Positions 6,918 through 14,187 of a DNA stretch of 27,292 nt are shown here, piece after piece. Numbering within the stretch: the first letter of the stretch is position 1; every line of letters starts with the position of its first letter. Under the pieces are notes generated by a model. That model made no database searches, was not told where the DNA came from, and saw nothing but the letters and a program-made list of their open reading frames with translations. Position numbers and translations under genes: made by a program. This DNA is from JAQBGV01 sp032128395 (GTDB lineage: Bacteria > Planctomycetota > UBA8108 > UBA1146): the NCBI GenBank assembly GCA_032128395.1, contig JAQBGV010000246.1, forward strand, positions 1 to 27,292, in the 5' to 3' direction.

Positions 6918-8620
6918 TGCTCGAGGTACGCGCACCCTGGTGGGCTCGGATCCCGATGCTCGGGAATCTCGGCGCCCCGATCATCCGCAAGGAGGTGTTC
7001 TCGCTCGTCCGCCGCAATCGGTGGTTCTGGGCGCAGTTCATCTACCTGCTCGTGCTCGCGGGAGGGATGGCGATCGTCTACGCCTCCAACTCGGGGTTCC
7101 GGCTCCCGCCGGAGGTTCTCGGCGGCAAGCTGGTCGGGGGTTTCTTCGCACTCCAGCTGGGGCTGGTTTTCCTGATCTTTCCCGGCCTGGCGGCGACCTC
7201 GTTCAGCCTGGAGCGGGCCGAGAAGAGCTTCGATCTGTTGGTGGTCAGTGATCTGAGCCCGGCGGAGCTGGTCTGGGGGAAGCTCCTCGGAATTCTGGGG
7301 AGCGCGTTCTATTTCCTCGTGTCGACGCTGCCGATCCTCGCGGTCTGCATCTTCTTCGGCGGCCTCTCTCCCATCTCGATCATCGTCGACTACGCGTTCC
7401 TCTTCGCGATGGCGATCGTGGTCACGAGTTGGGGGATCCTGATCAGCTCGATGAGCCGCAGCAACTTGCTCGCGATCATCGGCACCTACGCCCTCGCCAT
7501 CATTCTCGGACCGATGGTGGTCAGCCTCTACGCCGTCGGGCTGAACGCAATGTCGGGCGCTCGAGGAATCTGGGAAGCGCTCGAGAGCATTCCGCCGGAC
7601 GAGCGATGGTTCCTGCTCACCGCGGCCCCCGCGGCGATCTTGGTGTTCATCTCCGGGTGCCTGATCGGTGCGACGTTCTTCCTCTCCTCCCCTGAATCGA
7701 ACCGGGGGATCCCGGTCCGGGTCTATTTCACTCTCTTGATTCTGTTCGCGCTCGCCTACGAGGCATTCATCATCGAACCGTTGAACCGAAAGGTGATGAG
7801 TCCGTCCGTGGCGCAATTCGGAAGTGAGGGAATCAGGACGATCTGGATCACCGGAGTTGCTCTCTTCCTGCTCCTGATCGGGATCGCCGGCGCACGCGTG
7901 GAGACTTCGCTGCGGGCGGTTCGGCAGGCGGCGCTGCGACCGATGCGCTGGTGGTGCGCCTGGCCGCTCGTCTCGGGGGGGATCCGAGGATGGGTTCTGT
8001 CGTCGGTGCTGCTCGCGGCCGGGTTCTTCGGGCTCCTCGGCGCGCTCTCGGAGTCGGCCGCGATCGTGGAGGCGAGAACCGGAAGTCTGGTCTTCGGGAA
8101 AGCGAACGCCATGGTCGTCTTTGCCTGGCTGGCAGACATTTTCGCCGCCTGGATCTTCGCCTATCTGGGTCTCGCGTTCCTCTTCTCGACCCTGGGGCTG
8201 CGCGGGGGGATCAATTGGTTCCTGACGGTCGGAGTGGCGATCCTCACGATCCTGCTCTCGATCGCTCGAATCAACACGAGTATGTTGCTCGACTCCGATC
8301 AGATCCTCTTCTCGCCGATCATGCAGTCCCTGATGCGGTTCGAGAGCCGGTTTCCGCTCGATGGACCGACGCGGGATGGGGTGACGACCGTCCATTGGAT
8401 CCTCGGGGGCCTGTTCTTCATCGGAGGTTTGGTGTCGCTGAGGGTTCAGGGGCTCCCGGCGATCCGGTTGCGCCGGCCGGGGTACGAATTCCTCGAGTCC
8501 CCCCCTGCCCCCGCTCCCGTACTCGAAGCCGCGAGCGCACCAGCCACGCTCGAGAATCCGAGTCCTGAGGCGGATGGAGAAGCGAACCGAGCCGAGAGCG
8601 GCGCGGGGGGAACCCCCTGA
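6917..8620 (+). CDS. ABC-2-type transporter permease, polytopic
   Basis: The membrane partner of the preceding ATPase. The 567-residue product has about 12 hydrophobic segments, beginning with FWAQFIYLLVLAGGMAIVYA (~37-56). Before them is the amphipathic stretch PIIRKEVFSLVRRNRWF, typical of ABC-2 permeases ('NPIxxKExxxxxR'). The C-terminal ~50 residues are Pro/Ala-rich and soluble. Length and TM number exceed those of a simple six-TM permease, suggesting two fused or duplicated halves; I could not test this for internal similarity. It starts with GTG at 6917, one base overlapping the ATPase stop, with GAGAGG a few bases upstream. It ends the recR-linked unit; no clear terminator was found after it. 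Confidence 0.9.
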   Translation: MLEVRAPWWARIPMLGNLGAPIIRKEVFSLVRRNRWFWAQFIYLLVLAGGMAIVYASNSGFRLPPEVLGGKLVGGFFALQLGLVFLIFPGLAATSFSLERAEKSFDLLVVSDLSPAELVWGKLLGILGSAFYFLVSTLPILAVCIFFGGLSPISIIVDYAFLFAMAIVVTSWGILISSMSRSNLLAIIGTYALAIILGPMVVSLYAVGLNAMSGARGIWEALESIPPDERWFLLTAAPAAILVFISGCLIGATFFLSSPESNRGIPVRVYFTLLILFALAYEAFIIEPLNRKVMSPSVAQFGSEGIRTIWITGVALFLLLIGIAGARVETSLRAVRQAALRPMRWWCAWPLVSGGIRGWVLSSVLLAAGFFGLLGALSESAAIVEARTGSLVFGKANAMVVFAWLADIFAAWIFAYLGLAFLFSTLGLRGGINWFLTVGVAILTILLSIARINTSMLLDSDQILFSPIMQSLMRFESRFPLDGPTRDGVTTVHWILGGLFFIGGLVSLRVQGLPAIRLRRPGYEFLESPPAPAPVLEAASAPATLENPSPEADGEANRAESGAGGTP

Positions 8621-8712
8621 GCGGACCTCGGGTTTCCCCGCGGGACGCCATCTCCCTGCACGGCTCTCCCGCCACGGCTATCATGGTGCCGAGCTCTCAG
8701 AAGGGACCGCCG

Positions 8713-9681
8713 ATGCGATCGCACTCACCGCTCCACGTCATCTCGCTCGTTCTCATCCTGCTCGGATCCTCCGGTGCGGGCGCTTCCCTGCGTGCGGACA
8801 CCATCCTGCGCAAGGACGGGAGCGAAGTGATCGGCAAGATCCTCACCGAGGAAGAGAGCCGCATCCAGGTCGAGGTCCAGATGGGAAAGATGACCGCGAA
8901 GATCTGGATCCCCCGGAAAGAGATCGCATCGATCGCGAAGGGGAAGACGCCCGCCGAGGAGATGCAGGCGCGTCTCGCCGCTCTCGAGCCGCATGATCTC
9001 GCCGGCCACCAGGCGCTCGCGGAGTGGGCGAAGGGGCAGAAACTGTTCGACGAGGAGAGGTATGTGAACTCCCTCCTTCCTCGCGTTGAACTGGCGTCAC
9101 GCAAGCACCAGTACCCGAGGAGCTGGTGTCGCACTTGCGGGGCCGATGGTGAGGTCACCTGCGAGGTGTGCGCGGGCGAGGGCAAGAAACTCGCGGCCTG
9201 CAGCAAGTGCGCTGGGGTCGGTCAGCTCGTTTGCAAGACCTGCAAGGGTGACAAGGATGCCATGGTCCGGTGCCGCCGCTGTGCGGGGGAGGGGGAGTAC
9301 GAGAAGTTCGACCCCGCGCGCGGGAGGAAGGTCAAGACCGAGTGCGCAGACTGTCGCGGCAAGGGAGAGCGAAACTGCCCGACCTGCAACGGAAAGGGCG
9401 GCACCCTCTGCCCCAGCTGCGAGGGAGAGAAGGGTGAGGTCTCGGTCTGCGATGTGTGCAACGGCAAACCGAAGCGCGTCTGCGAGACCTGCGCCGGGAA
9501 AGGGATCCAAGCGACCACGCTGACCGACGAGCAGCTCGCGAAAGAAGCATCGGAGGCGAAGCAGAAGGCCGCGCAGGAGGCCGCCAAGGCCGCCGCGAGC
9601 GCAAAAGTGGACGCGGAGAAGGCGGAGAAGGAAAAGACCGAGGAGCCCGTGATAAAAGGAAACCCCTTCGGGGGTGGGTAG
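8713..9681 (+). CDS. Exported protein with ten CxxC motifs (DnaJ-type zinc-finger-like)
   Basis: The function is not known. The 322-residue product starts with a signal sequence (HVISLVLILLGSSGAGASLRA). Next is a small domain DTILRKDGSEVIGKI...WIPRKEIASI that is common, from memory, in planctomycete exported proteins. Residues ~139-262 carry ten CxxC pairs (CRTC, CEVC, CSKC, CKTC, CRRC, CADC, CPTC, CPSC, CDVC, CETC), several followed by GxG as in the DnaJ cysteine-rich domain, which has only four. The tail is Lys/Ala/Glu-rich. No J domain is present. ATG 8713 was chosen over the in-frame ATG 8683 because AGAAGGGA precedes it and the signal peptide is then N-terminal. A -10-like TATCAT lies at 8679-8684. 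It is convergent with the next operon; the two stops are 19 nt apart. Confidence 0.85.
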   Translation: MRSHSPLHVISLVLILLGSSGAGASLRADTILRKDGSEVIGKILTEEESRIQVEVQMGKMTAKIWIPRKEIASIAKGKTPAEEMQARLAALEPHDLAGHQALAEWAKGQKLFDEERYVNSLLPRVELASRKHQYPRSWCRTCGADGEVTCEVCAGEGKKLAACSKCAGVGQLVCKTCKGDKDAMVRCRRCAGEGEYEKFDPARGRKVKTECADCRGKGERNCPTCNGKGGTLCPSCEGEKGEVSVCDVCNGKPKRVCETCAGKGIQATTLTDEQLAKEASEAKQKAAQEAAKAAASAKVDAEKAEKEKTEEPVIKGNPFGGG

Positions 9682-9700
9682 GACCGAGAGAGCGCGGCCC

Positions 9701-10240
9701 TCATCGTCGGCCGGCCTGCTCAGGATCGATGATCGCCAGCAGTTCCCCCGCCGCCACCGTCTCGCCCGCCTTCGCCACGAGTCGAACGATCTTGCCCGCA
9801 ACCGGGGCGCGGATTTCGTTCTCCATCTTCATCGCCTCGAGGAGGAGGAGGGGGGAGTCGACCTCGATCGTCTGTCCCTCCACTACGAGCAGCTTGCGGA
9901 TGATCCCAGGCATGACGCTGAGAATCTCGCGCCGGCCAGAGGCGCCCGCCGAATCGCCGAGAGTTTCCTGGAGGAGGTCGATTTCGTCCTGAACATGCAG
10001 CTCGATCGGTTCGTCATCGATGAGGAATCGCACCGTTTCCCCAGGCGAATTCCCGGGGAGCACCGTGATCGTGTGGGTCTCGTCCCCGAGGTGGAGACGA
10101 AGGACCCCTTCTTCCAGCTCCTCGACTCGGAACGAGGTCTCCTCGCCGTCGGGGTCGGTGACGCGCCACTCGCGGCCGAGGGGCCCGGTGTGCGCGATGA
10201 AGGTCCGCTGCCAACCGTCTCCGCCGACGCGATATCTCAT
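9701..10240 (-). CDS. Biotin carrier chain of propionyl-CoA carboxylase (split alpha-subunit C-part)
   Basis: This chain carries the biotin that shuttles CO2 from biotin carboxylase to carboxyltransferase. The 179-residue protein ends in a biotinyl domain with EAMKM; K138 is the predicted biotinylation site, with conserved MPG (110-112) upstream and APVAGK (145-150) downstream. Its first ~100 residues match the position and style of the BT linker domain that joins biotin carboxylase to the carrier in PccA-type alpha subunits. ATG at 10238-10240 overlaps the biotin carboxylase stop as ATGA. Together the two chains total 685 residues, the usual size of a fused alpha subunit, so this is a split (or frameshifted) alpha chain. 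It is the last gene of the seven-gene operon headed by birA. Confidence 0.9.
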   Translation of the reverse strand: MRYRVGGDGWQRTFIAHTGPLGREWRVTDPDGEETSFRVEELEEGVLRLHLGDETHTITVLPGNSPGETVRFLIDDEPIELHVQDEIDLLQETLGDSAGASGRREILSVMPGIIRKLLVVEGQTIEVDSPLLLLEAMKMENEIRAPVAGKIVRLVAKAGETVAAGELLAIIDPEQAGRR

Positions 10241-11757
10241 GGCCGCGCCCTCCGCCCCGTTCCTTCGAGACGCCCGGCGCGCCCCCACATCCCGCCATCC
10301 GCGGGGGTGGGGTTTCCTACCGGGCGACGGGTCCCCATCTCCGCTCGGGCGACGATGCCTGCGAGTTGCTCGAGGAGTCCGGGAGGCTCCTTCGGCACCG
10401 TCGGACGGTCGAGCCAGGCCTCGAGAGTGCCGGTGTGGAAGGCGCCTTCGCGGAAGAACTCGCTGCGGCAGATCTCGATGCCGAGGGGCACGGTGGTGTG
10501 GATCCCGCCGATGCGGATCCGTCGCAAGAGCGCGGTGAGTCGATCGATCGCCTCCGTGCGAGTGCGCCCCCACGCGATCGCCTTCGCCAGCATCGGGTCG
10601 TACCACGGGGTGATCTCCCACCCCTCGCGCAGGCAGGCGTCGATCCGTCCGAAGGGGGCGTGGGGTAGGCGGAGTGCGCGGACGAGGCCGGTCGAGGGGC
10701 GGAAGTCGCGGTAGGGGTCCTCGGCGTAGATGCGGAACTCGACCGAGCAGCCGCGGCGTTTCGGCTCTTTCACACCCTGGAGGGAGCGCCCCTCGCCGAT
10801 CGCCAACTGCTCCGCGACCAGGTCGAGGCCGGTCACCAGCTCGGTGACGGGATGTTCGACCTGGAGGCGCGTGTTCATCTCGAGGAAGAAGAAATCCGCG
10901 GTCGCTTCGTCGTAGAGAAACTCGAACGTCCCTGCGCCGCGGTAGGAGAGCGAGCGCACGCCGGCGAGGGCGGCTTCTCGCATCCGCGCGCGGACGTCAT
11001 CCGTGATCGCAGGCGAGGGGGTTTCCTCGACGAGCTTCTGGTGATTTCGCTGGAGCGAGCACTCGCGCTCTCCGAGGAAGAGTCCGTTCCCCATCCCGTC
11101 GCCGAGGATCTGCACCTCGACGTGACGCGCCGGGAATACCAGCCGCTCGAGGTAGACCCGACGGTCTCCGAACGCCGATCCCGCCTCCGAAGTCGTCCGC
11201 TGGTAGGCCGCCTCGAGCTCCCTCTTCTCATCGACTCGGCGGATCCCTTTCCCGCCGCCTCCCCCCGCTGCCTTGAGGAGGAGGGGGAAGCCGATCCGCT
11301 TCGCCTCTCTCGCGAGCGAGTGTTCGTCCACGGGTCCCTCCGAACCGGGGATCACCGGCACCCCGGCCGCAGCCATTCGCCTCCGCGCCTCGACCTTGTC
11401 CCCCATCGCGGAGATCTGCTCCGCGGTCGGGCCGAGGAACGTGATCCCCGCCGCCTCGACCTCTCCCGAAAACGCCGCGTTCTCGGAGAGGAACCCGTAG
11501 CCGGGGTGGATCGCGTCCGCTCCGGTGCGCCGTGCTGCGTCGATGATGCGATCCGCGCGGAGGTACGACTCCGCCGCAGGGGGGGGGCCGATGCGCACCG
11601 ACTGGTCCGCCGCGAAGCGGTGGGGCGATGCGACATCGGCGTCCGAGAAGATCGCGACGGTTCCGAGTCCGCGTTCGCGACAGGTGTGGAAGACCCGGAT
11701 CGCGATCTCACCGCGATTCGCGACCAGCACCTTGGTGATCTTTCGCGGTCTGCTCAC
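10237..11757 (-). CDS. pccA: Biotin carboxylase chain of propionyl-CoA carboxylase
   Basis: An ATP-grasp enzyme that carboxylates biotin with bicarbonate. The 506-residue chain begins with KVLVANRGEIAIRV, carries the glycine-rich ATP loop GGGGGKG (166-172), RECSLQRNHQKLVEE (231-245), and the metal/catalytic segment FLEMNTRLQVEHPVTE (291-306, including E293, N295, R297). GTG at 11755-11757 overlaps the preceding stop (GTGA); the open frame runs far upstream but without family resemblance. After the ~450-residue enzyme domain is a Gly/Arg-rich tail containing WGRAGRLEG, like the linker of fused alpha subunits, and the reading frame then ends exactly where the carrier gene begins. Substrate assignment to propionyl-CoA rests on the mutase and epimerase in the operon; acetyl-CoA is less likely. 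Confidence 0.92.
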   Translation of the reverse strand: MSRPRKITKVLVANRGEIAIRVFHTCRERGLGTVAIFSDADVASPHRFAADQSVRIGPPPAAESYLRADRIIDAARRTGADAIHPGYGFLSENAAFSGEVEAAGITFLGPTAEQISAMGDKVEARRRMAAAGVPVIPGSEGPVDEHSLAREAKRIGFPLLLKAAGGGGGKGIRRVDEKRELEAAYQRTTSEAGSAFGDRRVYLERLVFPARHVEVQILGDGMGNGLFLGERECSLQRNHQKLVEETPSPAITDDVRARMREAALAGVRSLSYRGAGTFEFLYDEATADFFFLEMNTRLQVEHPVTELVTGLDLVAEQLAIGEGRSLQGVKEPKRRGCSVEFRIYAEDPYRDFRPSTGLVRALRLPHAPFGRIDACLREGWEITPWYDPMLAKAIAWGRTRTEAIDRLTALLRRIRIGGIHTTVPLGIEICRSEFFREGAFHTGTLEAWLDRPTVPKEPPGLLEQLAGIVARAEMGTRRPVGNPTPADGGMWGRAGRLEGTGRRARP

Positions 11758-13301
11758 AGCGGGATGTTTCCGTGCTTCTTCGGAGGGTTCGAGTCGCGCT
11801 TGCCCGCGAGGAGCCGCAGTCCCTCGATCAATCGGGCTCGCGTCTCGGGCTCCTCGATCACCGCGTCGATGTAGCCGCGCTCCGCCGCCATGAACGGGTT
11901 CGCGAAGAGTTGTTCGTATTCCTCGGTGCGGGCGCGGGCGGTCTGCTCGGGGTCCTTCGAATCTTGAATCTCTCGGCGAAACACGATCTCGACCGCCCCC
12001 TTCGCGCCCATCACTGCGATCTCTGCCGATGGCCACGCGAAGTTCAGGTCGCCGCGGATGTGTTTCGAGCTCATCACGTCGTACGCCCCGCCGTACGCTT
12101 TCCGAGTGATCACGGTCAATTTCGGGACCGTCGCTTCGCAGTAGGCGTAGAGGAGCTTTGCGCCGTGGCGGATGATGCCACTCCACTCCTGATCTGTGCC
12201 GGGAAGGAACCCGGGGACATCGACGAAGGTGATGATCGGCAACGAGAAACAGTCGAGGAATCGCACGAACCGTGCCGCCTTCTCGCTCGCCTTGATATCG
12301 AGGCAGCCGGCGAGCACCGAGGGCTGGTTCGCGATGATTCCGACCGGTTGTCCCCCCAGGCGCGCGAAGACCGTGAGGATGTTCTGCGCGAAATGCTCGT
12401 GGACCTCGAGCAGCGAGTCGCGGTCCGCGACCCGCCGGAGCACTTCGCGCATGTCGTACGGCTTCTCACTCTCATCGGGGATCACCGTGCGCAGCTCGGG
12501 ATCCGCACGATCGATCGGGTCGTCGCAAGGGGCGTGGGGGGGGCTCTCGAGGTTGTTCGGGGGCAGATAGGAGAGGACCCGACGGATCCGTTCGAGACAG
12601 TCGCGGTCGTTCCGACAGAGGAAGTGCGCGACTCCGCTCTTCGAATTGTGGGTCAGCGCTCCCCCGAGTTCCTCCTGCGTCACTTCTTCGTGGGTGACCG
12701 TCTTCACGACGTTCGGGCCGGTGACGAACATATAGCTCGTCCCCTCGACCATCAGTACGAAGTCCGTGATCGCGGGGGAGTACACTGCACCACCGGCGCA
12801 AGGGCCGAGGATCGCGGAGATCTGAGGGACGACCCCCGAGGCGAGGGTGTTTCGCAGGAAGATGTCCGCATAGCCGCCGAGGCTCGCGACTCCTTCCTGG
12901 ATCCGGGCGCCCCCCGAATCGTTCAGTCCGACGACCGGCACGCCCGCCTTCATCGCCATGTCCATGATCTTGCAGATCTTCGCAGCGTTCGTCGCGGAGA
13001 GGCTCCCCCCCTCGACGGTGAAGTCTTGGCTGAAGATGAAGACCCGCCGCCCCTCGATCTCGCCCCAGCCGGTGATGACTCCATCCCCGGGCGCGTGTCG
13101 GTCCTCCATGCCGAAGTCGCGACAGCGGTGTTCGACCAGCGCATCGACTTCGTGGAAGGACCCTTCGTCGACGAGGACCACGACCCGTTCCCGCGCGGTG
13201 AGCTTGCCCTGCTGGTGCTGACGTTCGATCCGCGCCTCGCCGCCAGCCAGCCGCGCGCGCTCGAGGCGCTCGCGGGTCTCGGCGCGATTTCGCTCCTTCA
13301 C
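11754..13301 (-). CDS. pccB: Propionyl-CoA carboxylase carboxyltransferase beta subunit
   Basis: The enzyme transfers CO2 from carboxybiotin to propionyl-CoA, giving (S)-methylmalonyl-CoA. The 515-residue length is typical of PccB/AccD5-type subunits, which fuse the two crotonase-like halves. The first half has SQDFTVEGGSL (91-101), GGARIQEG (130-137) and the oxyanion-hole region GPCAGGA (166-172). The second half has VDVPGFLPG and RKAYGGAYDVM. Start is GTG 13299-13301, overlapping the epimerase stop as GTGA; the family's N-terminal helix (ERLERARLAGGEARIERQ) follows directly. Acyl-CoA specificity was not judged from single residues; it is inferred from its place between the epimerase and biotin carboxylase genes. 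Confidence 0.94.
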   Translation of the reverse strand: MKERNRAETRERLERARLAGGEARIERQHQQGKLTARERVVVLVDEGSFHEVDALVEHRCRDFGMEDRHAPGDGVITGWGEIEGRRVFIFSQDFTVEGGSLSATNAAKICKIMDMAMKAGVPVVGLNDSGGARIQEGVASLGGYADIFLRNTLASGVVPQISAILGPCAGGAVYSPAITDFVLMVEGTSYMFVTGPNVVKTVTHEEVTQEELGGALTHNSKSGVAHFLCRNDRDCLERIRRVLSYLPPNNLESPPHAPCDDPIDRADPELRTVIPDESEKPYDMREVLRRVADRDSLLEVHEHFAQNILTVFARLGGQPVGIIANQPSVLAGCLDIKASEKAARFVRFLDCFSLPIITFVDVPGFLPGTDQEWSGIIRHGAKLLYAYCEATVPKLTVITRKAYGGAYDVMSSKHIRGDLNFAWPSAEIAVMGAKGAVEIVFRREIQDSKDPEQTARARTEEYEQLFANPFMAAERGYIDAVIEEPETRARLIEGLRLLAGKRDSNPPKKHGNIPL

Positions 13302-13765
13302 GATCCGCTCCCCTCGTCGGCGTTCTGTGAGTCCTCAGAGTCACGAGTGTGTTCGACCAACTCGATGAGGACCCCTCCGGCGGCGCTCGGGTGGATGAAC
13401 GCGACCCGCGTGCCGCGACTCCCCGGGACCGGGGTCTTGTGGATCAAGCGAGCCCCCGCGGTCGCGAGGGTCGCGAGTGTCGCTTCGATGTCTTCCACGC
13501 GATACGCGACATGGTGCAGGCCCTTGCCGCCGCGCTCGAGAAAGCGGGCGATCGGTGAATCGGGCGCGGTCGGCTCGAGGAGCTCGGTCTTCGCCCCTCC
13601 CGTCTCCGCATCGCCGGTGTCGAGGAACGCGACACGCACCTTCTCGCCCGGGACCTCCTCGGTTCCGATGAAGCGGGCGCCGAGCTGGTCGCGCCAGAAA
13701 GCGAGGGCGGCCTCGAGGTCTGGGACCGCGATCGCGACGTGGTCGAGTCGGAAATGAGTGCTCAT
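13298..13765 (-). CDS. mce: Methylmalonyl-CoA epimerase
   Basis: Interconverts (S)- and (R)-methylmalonyl-CoA so that the carboxylase product can enter the mutase. The 155-residue vicinal-oxygen-chelate protein has two beta-alpha-beta-beta-beta units starting at RLDHVAIAVPDLEAAL and GLHHVAYRVEDIEATL. Likely metal ligands are H9, a residue near E61 (in KTELLEP), H84 or H85, and E135 (VLIELVEH). The last ~15 residues form an acidic tail. ATG at 13763-13765 overlaps the mutase small-chain stop as ATGA. The length and context fit the family exactly. Confidence 0.93.
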   Translation of the reverse strand: MSTHFRLDHVAIAVPDLEAALAFWRDQLGARFIGTEEVPGEKVRVAFLDTGDAETGGAKTELLEPTAPDSPIARFLERGGKGLHHVAYRVEDIEATLATLATAGARLIHKTPVPGSRGTRVAFIHPSAAGGVLIELVEHTRDSEDSQNADEGSGS

Positions 13766-14187
13766 GGGGCGCTCCCGTCGTCGGGGCGGAGCTGCGCCCG
13801 CAGGTCGGTGACGATCTTTTCGAGCGGCGTCCCCGGCGGGTAGAGCATCGAGAACCCCGCGGTGCGCAGGCTCTCCGCGTCCTTGCGAGGGATGATCCCG
13901 CCGCCGAACAGCACGATTTCTTCCGCGCCCGCCTCGGCGAGCAACTCACTCACCCGGCGAAAGTGTTGTTCGTGCGCTCCCGAGAGGCTCGACAGACCGA
14001 TCGCCTCGACGTCCTCGGCGAGGGCCGCCTTCACGATCCCCTCCGGCGTCGCCCGCAGTCCCGTGTAGATCACTTCCATCCCCGCGTCGCGCAATGCGCG
14101 GAGGACGAGGCGGATCCCCCGGTCGTGCCCGTCGAGCCCGGGCTTCGCGAGGAGGACGCGGATCGGTCCGGTGCGCTTTTCAGGCAT
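13762..14187 (-). CDS. mcmA2: Methylmalonyl-CoA mutase, cobalamin-binding chain
   Basis: This chain holds the B12 cofactor of the mutase. The 141-residue product is a stand-alone cobalamin-binding domain with the base-off/His-on signature DGHDRG (19-24, with H21 as lower cobalt ligand), SSLSGAH (65-71) and GGGIIP (94-99). In many bacteria this domain is the C-terminal part of a single large mutase polypeptide; here, as in some archaea and bacteria, it is a separate gene next to the catalytic chain. ATG 14185-14187 overlaps the large-chain stop by 8 nt. No G-protein chaperone (MeaB/ArgK) is in the window. Confidence 0.94.
   Translation of the reverse strand: MPEKRTGPIRVLLAKPGLDGHDRGIRLVLRALRDAGMEVIYTGLRATPEGIVKAALAEDVEAIGLSSLSGAHEQHFRRVSELLAEAGAEEIVLFGGGIIPRKDAESLRTAGFSMLYPPGTPLEKIVTDLRAQLRPDDGSAP

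Noticed and set aside
6554..8395. Long open frame on the minus strand opposite the ABC genes
   Set aside because: Composition is Arg/Asp/Glu-rich without domains, a typical shadow of a high-GC gene; the plus-strand frames have clear ABC motifs.
9701..10621. Longer frame extending the biotin carrier gene upstream
   Set aside because: The extra 127 residues are Arg/His/Pro-rich antisense-style sequence over the biotin carboxylase gene; the ATG at 10240 with ATGA overlap is the natural start.
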